NCBI GenBank assembly: GCA_907164885.2
Contig: OU015500.1
Span: 53,567,783-53,631,782 of the forward strand
Length of the DNA: 64,000 nucleotides
Direction: 5' to 3'
From: Dolomedes plantarius
Taxonomy: Eukaryota; Arthropoda; Arachnida; Araneae; Dolomedidae
A program made the position numbers and the translations under genes. Below, piece by piece: positions 47,500-58,367 of this stretch. How positions within the stretch are numbered: position 1 is the stretch's first letter; every line of letters begins with the position of its first letter. Below the pieces are notes generated by a model, which saw only the letters and a list, made by a program, of their open reading frames with translations, had not been told where the DNA came from and ran no database searches.

Positions 47500-48960
47500 A
47501 CCCCTGTTACTAGTTTCACGAAACGTTCACCATTTTGGGTGTGTCAAGGAAATTTTAGGCTTCTCAGGTGTTGAGCTACAGACTCTCCACTAGAAATAAA
47601 ATTTCTCAAATCATCTTCTGTGAATTGGGGGTTCAGTCAAATTACATTTCTGCCAATCAATAAGGTCTATATATGAAAATGCCTCGAAGTTGAGTGACGG
47701 AATGTTTTAGTGTCCGATTCCTTCCTTTTTTTCCTTTTTTGCTCGTGAAATCCTACGTAGTCCAAGTTCTCGAATGGACTGTCTGTCATCTGTGATCATT
47801 GACAAGATTATTACTTCCAGGTGACCGAAATAGCCATTTCTCTGGATAATGGGATCGACCACAGTCTTTAAATTGTTTTTAAGATAGCGTGAGACGTTTA
47901 TTGTCTTCCACAAATTTCGTGGACCATACGTGCAATATGGATTTAATTTGACTGTAACCCACATAGGTGGGTACACTTTCATGATGAACTCTGCCAGAGT
48001 TTGAAGGCTCAGACGAGCTAATGTATAAACGCTTTATTCGATTGGCAGTTGTTAGCCAACGTGCATGAGAGATTTTCCCAGGGTGCTTTTGTGGCAAACT
48101 TTATGAACAGTTTCTATTTGTGACAGCTTGACAAATATCCCAACGATATCGCTTGTATGTGCTACGATCCTTTATGTCGATTTTCGGAAATTCGCTCGAA
48201 ATGTCTACAAATCTCACAACTGGGAAGTTTTTACAATTTGCCAATGCTTTCCCAGTAGGACCAGAAAATGCATTAGGGCCACTCGTTCCACCATCCAAAT
48301 GCTGCACTTAATGTCGAGTGGCAACGCATTTGCGTGTAACTGGCAGATAAACCAGAGCAAGGGTTTCCCAATGGCTTCCCCATAAAGGCGAATCACGCCG
48401 ATTTGATAGCCAGTATTAACGACTGTTCCATAGCACCCTATTGCTACTAGTTGATGAATGTCAATATTTTTATTCCCCATGAATTGCAGCATCATTTGAG
48501 AAATACTCAAAGCTGATGATGAGGTTAGTGTTATGTGTCCAAGGTACTTGCTTCCAGGTTCCTTAATAATTGTAACGTGTTCTTCCAGGACTGTTCTCTA
48601 TTACATATTTCTCCCAACGCTTTCTTGCATTAGAGTTTTGTCCTTCCTTCCGTCAAAATAAAGTCCCTTCAGTGGTCCCAGCTGTCTTTCATTTCCTTTC
48701 TCATATTTTTTCCGAAATTTTTCCCTCTCTCTTCTTATTTTATGTCTATCAATTACATTTAAAGTGTCTGTTTCGGTAATCATCCCCAAATCTTCCAAAA
48801 CAGCGCTTGCAATGATATCTCCAGCCCGATTTGAAACTCCGGTTCTGTCACACGCTATAGCTACTGCTGGGTATCGACTTCATCGTAACGTCCTTTTCCC
48901 TTCAGATTGAGTCATCCTGGATGTGGATGGGGAAGGCTTTAAGTAATCTGTGTCACTACC
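47500..48960 (-). pseudogene. uncharacterised transposase-like protein of the 47-kb element
   Basis: Pieces in several frames follow in order on the minus strand. 48601-48798 has LNVIDRHKIRREREKFRKKY and LYFDGRKDKTL. 48214-48510 has YGTVVNTGYQIGVIRL then WFICQLHANALPL. 48101-48307 has GPNAFSGPTGKALANC and FPKIDIKDRSTYKRY. 47879-48097 has HPGKISHARWLTTANRIKRL, and 47707-47982 covers the end. I recall unnamed arthropod and cnidarian proteins with this set of motifs. The Asp in FDGRKDKT, the position before GTVVNTG (here Tyr, often Asp), the CxxH pair and the RW motif fit an RNase-H-fold transposase of the hAT-like type. That assignment is inference. Five or more frames are needed, so it is dead. 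Confidence 0.65.
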
Positions 48961-49027
48961 GGAGTGACTACCGGATGTGAATCCATGTCAGAATTTGGAT
49001 CAGAAAATATGAGCCTAGATGGAGTAA

Positions 49028-49213
49028 GGGCCTGTTCATATAGGAGTTTGTTGCGTTGCGTTAAGGAAAAGATGACGTTGAGACGAAAATAAACCAATCA
49101 TAGGACTCCAAACGATTAGCAATGAAATTTTTAACACCTATGATTGGTTTATTTTCGTCTCAACGTCATCTTTCCCTTAACGCTACGCAACGGACTCCTA
49201 TGTGAACAGGCCC
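49028..49213. mobile_element. Harbinger-type MITE (186 bp) nested in the 47-kb element
   Basis: TAA target duplications (49025-49027, 49214-49216) flank a near-perfect palindrome. GGGCCTGTTCATATAGGAGT matches the reverse complement of the right end, and the arms are ~78 bp with few mismatches. A 3-bp TWA duplication and a GGGCCTGTTC-type end are typical of PIF/Harbinger MITEs. Confidence 0.93.
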
Positions 49214-49819
49214 TAAGAGACGGCGAAACGTTTATTTTAGACTTTCTGTTTCTGTCTCTTTCTGCTTCCTTTTGGCTCGTTTCCTCAGCTTTCATCAGCT
49301 TTCAGTTTCTTTTAAGTCAACTGCTCCTATGGACATTTGCCTAAGTGCCCGTTGGTCTATAAGAAAAGTTCTTTCCATTTCAGAGATCCTTTTATGCTTT
49401 GGGCAAGAACATTTGTTGAAAGAAACACACTTACATGAAAAAATATTGAACAATTTCTGTGAGTCTATCACGAAGGTTTTAAGCTTCGTTTCTAAAGTTG
49501 TTGTTGACAATGTTTTCATGCCAAAATATTTCTTTTCCTTTCTGCACGCAGTTTGTCAGCTGCTGCATTTTTGCATTAAGTTTCGAATTACCTCTGTATT
49601 TTATTTAAGTAAAAATGACAAGTTGCATACAAAACAATGGAAATACACATTTTTAACTGTATGATAAAAATCTGCTAAAAATCACGGCCGAAATGGAGAC
49701 GGAAGATATTTTTTGTTTTTTCCAAAACTTTGCATACGAGACCTACCCACCAGTACCCAACTTTTCAGCACTAGTGCAAGAACGAAATCGAAAACTTTTT
49801 TTTTTTATGCTCCGCCCTG

Positions 49820-49824
49820 ATATA

Positions 49825-49880
<56 letters not shown>
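49820..49880. repeat. (TA)n microsatellite
   Basis: It links the right end of the 47-kb element to the Tc1 remnant at 49881, and is plausibly the same original tract as 46913-47052 split by the insertion. Confidence 0.95.
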
Positions 49881-49883
<3 letters not shown>

Positions 49884-50265
49884 GTGGTTATCAAAATAAT
49901 GGAAACACTAAGAAACATCATGAGAACCTTTATTAATACGGTCCAGGATCACCTTTGTTATGCAATACCACCTGATTCCCCTTGGAATTGGAATATACAA
50001 GTCATGAATAGTGGTTTAGAATATATTATACCATTCTTCGAGGGAAAATCATGAAAGTTCCTGTAGAGATGCTGCGGTGGATATCGATACCTGGCTCTAT
50101 CCGCGTATACAGAACACAGTGGTTTGATAATATATATAGTCGGGGGGGGGGGGGATTGTACAGGGCATGAAAATATATTTGACTTCTTTTTCAGACTCTT
50201 CAAACCAATACTTGATAGATTTAGGTGTATATATAGGGGGATTATCATCCTGTAGAACGCTATCA
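49881..50265 (-). pseudogene. Tc1 transposon remnant, C-terminal third of transposase
   Basis: After TA (49879-49880), CAGGTGGTTATCAAAATAAT is a Tc1-type terminus. On the minus strand, fragments spell DNPPIYT (second catalytic Asp region) and FEESEKEVKY, then a SPDL/IEPL-type region disturbed by a G-run near 50143, then RYRYPPQHL and an IPRRI-like end. This is the C-terminal third of a transposase with several frame breaks. The other end is lost at the (TA)(GT) tract at 50266. Confidence 0.7.
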
Positions 50266-50288
50266 ATATATATATATATATATATAAA

Positions 50289-50326
<38 letters not shown>
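50266..50326. repeat. (TA)n(TG)n microsatellite
   Basis: TA units with one AAAT break, followed by about twelve GT units. Confidence 0.95.
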
Positions 50327-50329
50327 TAA

Positions 50330-50989
50330 ATGTGCTTATGAGTGATACTTACATTTAATAATTCTATTCATTTAATTCTCAATGTCTCTTCATCACCATA
50401 TTTCTTACAGATTTTTTCATGCCTTTCTATAGATACTGTCCAATATTTTCGTTTACGTAAAAATCACAAGGGAAATCAGCTTGCTTAGCACATTTTAACC
50501 TACTTGAAAGACGCTTGGGAATCATCACATAAATAAGAACAATTTGGACTCTGCTCTAATGAGGTTGCTTAATGTACTTTTCTGCTACCTTGAAAAGTGT
50601 TATGGAGGTTTCTTACTGTTTTTTTAATTAATTAACCTAAAATGGAGATGATCATTTGGCTTTTCTTTTCAAACTGTAAATGTGTTTTTACTGAAGAGAA
50701 AATTACAGAATCTGATGTATGCAAAGGCAATTATATTAACTTTTTTTACTTTTTTTTACTTTTTCATCTGGAAGAGGGTGAAAACTTATTGGTTAATGAT
50801 ATTCTTAAAAAGATTTTTTAGTAAATACTTTAAAATAAAATTTAATATGTAAATATAATTATTTTTTTTCTCTTTAAATAGATATATTTCAATATCCTTA
50901 ATAAATTCCCATAACATTTGCACTCTCAAAAACTTAAATAGGATACTTTTAACATAATAATCTTTACTATGTGGCTTTATTACAAACAG
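50330..50989. other. no recognisable gene
   Basis: AT-rich spacer. Confidence 0.5.
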
Positions 50990-50997
50990 ATTTACAA

Positions 50998-51396
50998 AGG
51001 CGCATTGGCCCAGTTGTCAAAGGCAGAGAGCTAGTGATCTGAGAGTCTGTCGTTCGATGCCTGTCGTTAACAAATCCACCGCTGTGTACGCTAATGGCAG
51101 CTGGTGCACGAAAAATCTGTCATGACTGCAGTGTCCTCCGAGTTCTCAAAATATCCCTCTGGAGGTGCGGGGTCAAGTGTACCGGTCTTGACCCCGAGTG
51201 GTCAAGTGACCCCGAGTCACTTGACCCCGAGTGGTACTTGACCACTCGGTTCAAAATTACGGTACCGTTCCTCTAGCCAAGTCGGACTGCGATGCTTGTG
51301 GTGCTAATTTAGAAGACCGGAGACGTGCGATTCTGCCCATTAGCCTATATGGACTTGAACTGATGTTGCTGTAGGTCAAGGGGCATAAGCAACAAC
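50998..51396 (+). mobile_element. tRNA-type SINE, copy 1, with 8-bp target duplication
   Basis: ATTTACAA flanks both sides (50990-50997 and 51397-51404). The head ATTGGCCCAGTTGTCAAAGG and the CGTTCGATGCC box resemble pol III A and B boxes. The body shares ATCCACCGCTG, CAATATCC/CAGTGTCCTCCG and CGGTTCAAAATTACGG blocks with copy 2, and the tail is AAGCAACAAC. This copy has a small internal amplification of TTGACCCCGAGTGG at 51190-51245. Confidence 0.85.
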
Positions 51397-51414
51397 ATTT
51401 ACAATATGTGTTAA

Positions 51415-51632
51415 AAAACTCACGGCGCAACACTCTGATATGGACCAGGGCCGGCGGTAACCATCTCCGCTTTCTTGACCTTGGGGCTTGGGGTGCCATA
51501 CAGCATATGTCTTATTCAGGTGGTCAGACTAACGTGGGACCCCCAGAGTTTAGTTCCCAAGCATGCTTGGTCATCATTTTATCGACCCACTTAAGGGATG
51601 AAAGACTGAGTCGACCTTGCCCAGTCGCTGGG
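51415..51632 (-). mobile_element. second SINE, 5' truncated, with 15-bp target duplication
   Basis: TACAATATGTGTTAA occurs at 51400-51414 and 51633-51647, directly flanking a 218-bp GC-rich block. Read on the minus strand the block starts CCCAGCGACTGGGCAAGG, contains GTGGGTCGATAAAATGATG and ends GTTGCGCCGTGAGTTTTT. From memory this matches the body of a widespread invertebrate SINE; the tRNA-like head is missing. It inserted next to the end of the first SINE. Confidence 0.8.
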
Positions 51633-51647
51633 TACAATATGTGTTAA

Positions 51648-52085
51648 CAGGATTTTAATTTTTACAGATTGGTTTGTTGCAGTTAATTGAATTACAAATC
51701 AGGGAAAATACAATAAATTATTATATAAAAGCCTAATGTTATTTGATAAATTATTAATTAACGTTACGCTATCTAGCACAGCAGAATCAGAATTGTTCTT
51801 CTTTATAAGATGGTTCCTAAGCTTCTTTGAAATAGATTAAAATATGCTAACAAAACTGATTTCCCTTGTTATTTTTGTATAAATGAAAATATTGGGCATT
51901 ATACACAGAAGAAACGATAAATATTCGATGAAATACGGTTATGAAGAACCGCTGCGAAAATCAAATAAACAAAATATTTAAATGTGAGTTTCACTCGTAA
52001 GAGCTTTTAAATATAACTGGAAAGTGAATAAATATTTATGAATATTTGAAAAGTGCATGTTTAGTTAATAACTATTTAAATTTAT
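51648..52085. other. no recognisable gene
   Basis: AT-rich spacer. Confidence 0.5.
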
Positions 52086-52088
52086 GCG

Positions 52089-52408
<320 letters not shown>

Positions 52409-52885
52409 ATATAATTAAAACAATAATGATACACCAAGATAAGCTAAAAAAGGATAGTGAAATTCTGAAGCAAAAAGGAAATGTTTGAAACAAAAACGGA
52501 AATTGATGTATTTAAAAAGACGTGAGGGGGATTAAGACCCCTCTGTCCTGGTTAAAAGATCTTTTTACATAGCTAAAACTTTCCCAGCATTCGTCATACA
52601 TCAATTAGAAAATTTAAAACTTTTCAAAAAGGTTTGAGACAATAAATAGAAAAAGTTAGACAAAAAGTAGAAGTTATATACTATAATAAAATAAAGTGAC
52701 ATAATGTCATAAGATGATCTCTAAAAACTACTTTACTAAAAACAGTAATTAAAAATATAAGAAAAGGCACTGAAAAAGCCACATTACATTGAAAAATTAC
52801 ACTACCATTAAAAAACACCACACCTTATAAACTATTTTAAATAAAACCATTAAAACTTTAAAATTCAAAACAGCAGACAAAAACA

Positions 52886-54222
52886 CTATACCTCCAAGTC
52901 CAAGTGCCCAAGGACATCCACGCGCCCAAAACAACGCCTCAGTATATCTACCAGAAAGCCAGCCGGATACTCCGCCTGTACAGCCAGTTCAATGAAGTTT
53001 TTAACTCTTTTATTCATCTCAATCCTAGATTCACACAGTCTATCACAACGAATTATGTAGTTGTTGACTATATTACGTTTAACATTAGAATGTAAAGCTG
53101 TATTCCAATTGGATAGACGGTTTATGTTAAAGTCGTATAAATCTCTTTTATCGAATATGCAAAAAGATAGTGTTCCATTTGACAAAGTGATGGTTAGATC
53201 CAAAAAGTTGATTTCATTTTTGGAGTTTTGTTCGGTCTTAGTTAGTTTTATATTAGCTGGATAAAAAGTAGGAACAAAGTTACAGTTAACCTCGTGAGCA
53301 ATGAAAATGTCGTCTACGTATCTAAAGAAGGCTATATTTTGTAAAAGTGATGATTTAGATTCAAAATAATATAAATATAAATCTGCCAAATAGGACGATG
53401 ATCCACCTCCCATTGGCAGTCCAAATGTCTGAATGTAATATGTTGTACCATTAAATAAATAATTTTCAAACAATATGATACGAAGTGTATTTTTAAAAAG
53501 AGTAAAAGTAATATATTCTTGTAAATCAAACCTGTGAAAAAACTCAATTAGAATTGAAAAAAGAAAAGTAGTGTCTATATTATTGAATAGGTCTACTACG
53601 TCATAAGATTCTATTAGTTCTATATCGTTTAAATTTTTGATTTTTGATATTAATTGTAAGCTATTAGTGATTATATTGGATCCAAATTTTTTTATTTTAA
53701 TGAAAAGATTTTTTAAAACTGGTATTATCAATTTATTAGCATAAGTTATGTAGGTACCGAAACCAACAGTTACTGGTCGAAAGGTAATAGGTTTTTTGTG
53801 GAATTTGGGAATTGCAACAAGGTAGGGAAAGGAGAAGGAATAAAGATTTATATTAATTTTTTTATGCAGTTTAACTAAACGTCGTTTCAGAGACAACTCA
53901 TCAAATGCATATGGTTCGTAAAGTGTATTATTTGAATAAAAATTTTTTACAATTTGAATATAATAATATTTGCAAATAAATGAATAATTAGAAGCCACCT
54001 TGTCTACATAACTAATTACCAGTTTATTTTGTAGTCCCTTTATAGAGGTCATACTTGGACTATTGAAATTTGTTCTAGAACCCTTTAAGGCCAATTCATA
54101 ACTTTTTAGAAAAGTAAATGAAGTTTTTTGTTTCCATTTTGTAAATGCCTCCAAAGGCAAATTATATTTTAAAGCATTTTTTTCAATGAAGTTACCTTTG
54201 CGATATATAATTATTAAACACT
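52886..54222 (-). CDS. Penelope-like reverse transcriptase, uninterrupted ORF
   Basis: The frame is open from a TAG near 54222 to its stop at 52886; numbering here starts at the Met/Leu of MPLEAF (54160), giving 424 residues. Motifs in order: IPKFHKKP..FRPV (117-130), SYDVVDLFNNID with the motif A Asp residues (185-196), FGLPMGGGSSSYLADLYL (246-263), YVDD active site (281-284), INFLDL (317-322) and CIFDKRD (334-340). The FRPV segment, LFNNI and the long insert before YVDD fit Penelope-like elements better than LINE or LTR types. No GIY-YIG endonuclease follows; the C-terminus ends soon after the thumb. No in-frame ATG lies at the 5' edge of the open frame, so the N-terminus may be spliced or lost. 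Downstream 52410-52885 is AT-rich non-coding. Confidence 0.75.
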
Positions 54223-54229
54223 ATAGAAA

Positions 54230-54530
54230 AAAGTACCAATTATTTCTTTAAATATAATTTACATATTTTAGATTCCATGCTCTTTGATGATACATGAATA
54301 AATACCCCCTCTAAATTTTAAGTAAATTTTATCTTTAAATACCAGGTATGAAAAATTATAAGGAGACTTTTTCGTCTTTATTATGGGGTAATATAAAAGT
54401 CAGGAAACATGCTTTTTCAGATTATTGTTCTACTATTCTATAAACAACCATAAAAACCATTTCAACAATTTGACAAAATTTCTCTGCCTTTAATGGCTGA
54501 ATACTGCGGTAACAGAAAACGAAACCTTCT
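54230..54530. other. no recognisable gene
   Basis: AT-rich sequence upstream of the reverse-transcriptase ORF; no long terminal repeat recognised. Confidence 0.45.
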
Positions 54531-54531
54531 G

Positions 54532-54855
54532 CTCCCTAAATGCAAACCATTATACTGCCAGTGGGGTGAATGTTACATATTATGTAACATTCACCCAACC
54601 GTCAATGTTAGCCATTTTAAAAGCCCTACATACTTTTCAGCATTGACACAACTAAACCGTAATGAATATGGACCTTTCTTTATTCTAGACAGCTCCCTAA
54701 ATGCAAACCATTGTACTGCCAGTCGGGTGAATGTTACATATTATGTAACATTCTCCCAAGCGTGAATGTGAGTCATTTTAAAAGTCCTACATTTTTTTTC
54801 AGCATTGACACAACTAAACTATAATGAATATGGACCTTTCTTTATTCTAGACAGA
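54532..54855 (+). repeat. 161-bp tandem duplication, each unit with a 33-bp palindrome
   Basis: Two units start with CTCCCTAAATGCAAACCATT at 54532 and 54693. In each, GGGTGAATGTTACATA and its reverse complement meet around a single T (54564-54596, perfect; 54725-54757, one mismatch). The units end with GACCTTTCTTTATTCTAGAC. Confidence 0.93.
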
Positions 54856-55849
54856 TCGACTTAGCGGTTTCCCTACTAGTCATGTACTCGCAATAATGTT
54901 TGCTTATAAGCTTCAAATTTTCCCCGTTGCAAAGCAACCAGAAGTCCCTGAACCCTTATCTTACTTATCCTGCAAAGTTCAAAAGCGTCTCAGAATATTT
55001 CCTCCTTCATTCCTCCATAAAAGAGGACGAATTCCCTGAAATCTAAATACCACTAATCAGACCTGGAATTCACAAAAGAAGCTTTCAATTTCTTGACATA
55101 TGTACAGAAGTTATCAACACTAACCATATCATGATTATAATTATGTTAATTTAGATATGCCTCAATTATCTAATTCCATTGGGGCTAAATTTGATATTGT
55201 TAAGGACCTCTCAACCAATAGTTCCTCGGTTTAAACATAGAAAATATTCAAGTGTTAACCTAAAATAATACTTCTAGCATCCCTCTATTTAATGATAAAA
55301 GGTTTTGTATTTTGAAAAAAAAAACCTAAAGGTTTATGATGACAACCTCCGGATGCAGATACAAGTTTGATTTATTAACCCTTTGCGACAAGCTATATTA
55401 AAATGCAACTTAAATATGGAAAAAATTGTTGTAAAAAGGGTCAGATGCACTTACTTAGATATTTTACGCCACCCGAAAAAATTCTGCTTTTTTTTATTTT
55501 CTCAGGTTTTGGTAGGATACTTCATGTCCCACCATACAACCACGACATTCCATACATCATTGTGGATGTTATGCTGAGAGTTATGCAGTATGTAATAAAA
55601 ATCAGTAAAAAGAAGATGCATACAAAAAAAATGTCGTCTACAATTGCATTAAAATAAATTATCTATATTTATTACACAGATATAATGATGATTATTTAGA
55701 TTTCTCAATTAAAAAAAAATCATATTTTGAATGCGAAACAATTTTTTCTTAAAATATGAAAAAAATCACTTTCAATGAAAACTAATATATTATAGATAAT
55801 TCCTGAAAATAGTGAAAAATATATATATATATATATATATACACAGTAT

Positions 55850-56090
55850 AAATAAAAACTAAACACAACTTATATCAGAACTATAAATGAAAGACCCTGA
55901 AATAAAACTGAGATTAAAATCAAGAGAGCAAAATTACAGAAAATGAAATGAAAAGTATGTTTTAAAATTATTGAAATACAAAAACAAAATAAATTACTGA
56001 AAATGTTTGCCTTAAAACTGAGATTAAAATCAAAAGTGCAAATTTAAAGAAAAGGAAACACAGTATAAATAAAAACTATACACAGCTTAA
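55850..56090 (+). repeat. ~215-bp direct duplication, diverged
   Basis: CACAGTATAAATAAAAACTA occurs at about 55842 and 56059, and AAACTGAGATTAAAATCAA at about 55902 and 56016. The copies are partial and edges are uncertain. Confidence 0.55.
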
Positions 56091-56644
56091 ATAACCTAGA
56101 ATAAATAACAGTATAAATGAAAAATATATATACATTTATAATAAACCACTAAAAGCTGAAAACGAAAAATGTCAAATTGTGTTTTGAAATGATCTTCTAA
56201 AATGAAAATGGCAACAAAGAACGTTTGTTTACAACCTGAGAACGGTAATTCTTCAAAAAATCAATGGTAATTCTTCGAAATGTCTTAAAATATAATTTTT
56301 TTAGTATAAAATCTGACTTGAAAGATTATTATTTTCCTTTATTATTCGGGTTTAATATATGACTTGAAGCTTTTTGATTGTATTTATTTTTCTATCGTTT
56401 TTGCTTTTCGCTGTTCAGTAAGCCCAACATGGCTGGCTTGAGAGTTGTGAGGCTCTTACATTTCGGGATTCACTCTTCAAAAATTGTTGGTTTATTATTA
56501 ATTAAAAATTAACCGTAATAAAAGTGAAAATTCGGGCTTCGAGGTACACGTACCCATCGTCTGCACTACCTGTGTACCGAAGTTCATGACTGTAAGTGCG
56601 ATAGATTCGTCTGGAGACCACACACACAAACACTTCCTTTTATT

Positions 56645-56658
56645 AATATATATATATT

Positions 56659-56718
<60 letters not shown>
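56645..56718. repeat. (TA)n microsatellite
   Basis: TA with TTTA interruptions. Confidence 0.95.
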
Positions 56719-56723
<5 letters not shown>

Positions 56724-57442
56724 AATTAAAGAAAATTGGAGTACATACTTTCGGTAAAAGTTAATAAATTCTTAGTGCATTTTCAGTTTCTTAAAACCTA
56801 CCCTTAATATACTTTCGTCTGAATCATATGAATGTGAGTTATGTGTTTTTGCAAAAATTTTCTTTTAGTAAAAGTTTTCATCTGGGGATATAAAACTATT
56901 TTTTTCCTTACAGTATTTCGATTTTCTCTCAATACATCAAATATTCGAGTTTTCGACCTACATTTTATTTTATTTGCTTTTGGTAAAACTAATGTATGCA
57001 TCATTGATTTCGGGGTCAATAAAATGCAGAAGCAGTTCTCTCAGAATTAAAGTCTTTCATACGACTCAAGTATGACTTTAAAGATATATCTGTATTTAAT
57101 TCATTATTTTTTATCCTTTTTCGTTTTTACAACGTACTGAATAAAATATTATAAAGAATATTTATGTTCAATCATTGGTAAAGTCAAAAACAAATATTGC
57201 AGAATCATTTTATTTGCATTAGCTCCAATAATGCCTCCCTTTGTAAGATTTTATTCTATTAATTATAACAAGAACTAAATATAAACTTATTGATACTTCT
57301 ATAAATGTTTGAGTAATTTGTAAGCATTTTCAACTAAAACTGAAATTATTAAGATTAGTAAAAGGTTTGAAAGCTGAAAGATAAAGAAATTCGTAACTCG
57401 CACAGTTAAACGTACGTTAAACTCACACAGTTTAACGTACAA

Positions 57443-58367
57443 GGTGGGTGTAGTGGCCCAGTTAGCAAGAAGAGCGGGCCAGTGATCTGAACGTCACTGG
57501 CTCGATGCTCGTCACTACAAATCCACCGCTGATGAAACAGTCGAAAGAAAGCAGTCTAATCTTTCTTCTGATAATGTTGTGGAAGATTCTGATACTAGAA
57601 TTGAAAATTGACAATCAGTTAATTCTCCTGGTGATGAAATATCAACCTCTAGATTCAGCATCAAGGAATTATTAGAGCTCCAAAATCCGAAGTCAAAAGA
57701 GTACCCTTTGCATCTACTGATTTAGTATTTAACTTCACTAAAACATGTGTGTCCAAAAGCATTGCAGGTAATCAAAAAAATACAGCCTGCTTCAAAATCT
57801 GTTTTTGAACTTGAAGGGTTGTCTAACCAAGAGTCTTAACGAGTAAAAGACTTTACACGGTTTGGCACAAATAAGCCATCCGGTGACATTCCTAAGACGC
57901 CACTTAATTCAGAAGAACTATTTACTCTTTGTGAGGAGACAAAACTATATACATTTATGCTTCCATCTCATACTCTTCTGAATAATCGGTGAAGAAATTT
58001 ACGTGTCTTCTCCAAGCCGTATGGAAGAAAATACCACTAGCCGTCATACAAGGACTTGTGGAAAGATTGCGCTTGAGGGCTGAGGCTGTAACATGTTCAC
58101 TAATGGTCGACGGGGCACGTAAAATAGGTCATGGCTGCAATATCCTCCGTTTTCAAATTTAGCTCTGGAATTCTTGGGTCAAGTGACCAGGTCTCGTCAC
58201 TTGACTCGGTTCAAAATTACGGGACCGGTCATTTAGCCAAGTTCAACTCCGACCCTCGTGGTGCTAATTCAAAACAGCAGCCGCAGCTTTCAGCCCAATA
58301 GCCTATTAAGACCTGTTGAATGGAACCTCCAACCAGGGGACATTAGCAACAACAACAACAACAACAA
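57443..58367 (+). mobile_element. tRNA-type SINE, copy 2, split by ~560 bp
   Basis: The head GTGGCCCAGTTAGCAAGAAG and TCCACCGCTG match copy 1 at 50998, then similarity stops at about 57533. It resumes at about 58097 with CTAATGGTCGACGGGGCACG and continues through CGGTTCAAAATTACGGGACC to a tail AGCAACAACAACAACAAC. The tail of CAA units is typical of the family. Confidence 0.8.
57533..58020 (+). pseudogene. unidentified coding remnant inserted in the SINE
   Basis: One plus-strand frame across ~475 bp has only five stops (TGA, TAG, TAA, TGA, TAG), far fewer than expected for this composition. It includes SRFSIKELLELQNPKSKEYP, LKHVCPKALQVIKKIQPASK and FTRFGTNKPSGDIPKTPL. I do not recognise the protein. 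Position inside a SINE means it arrived later, perhaps as part of another mobile element or a retroposed gene piece; no flanking target duplication is evident. Confidence 0.35.

Larger units (their letters stand above)
54856..56960. other. no confident gene
   Basis: AT-rich with the listed repeats. ORFs at 55383-55577 and 55403-55657 overlap in two frames and have no familiar motif. A GC-balanced patch at 56530-56635 is unassigned. Confidence 0.45.

Noticed and set aside
49295..49664. ORFs of 74-130 codons on both strands at the right of the 47-kb element
   Set aside because: They cross the terminal inverted repeat and N-terminal spacer of the element and do not contain the conserved transposase motifs.
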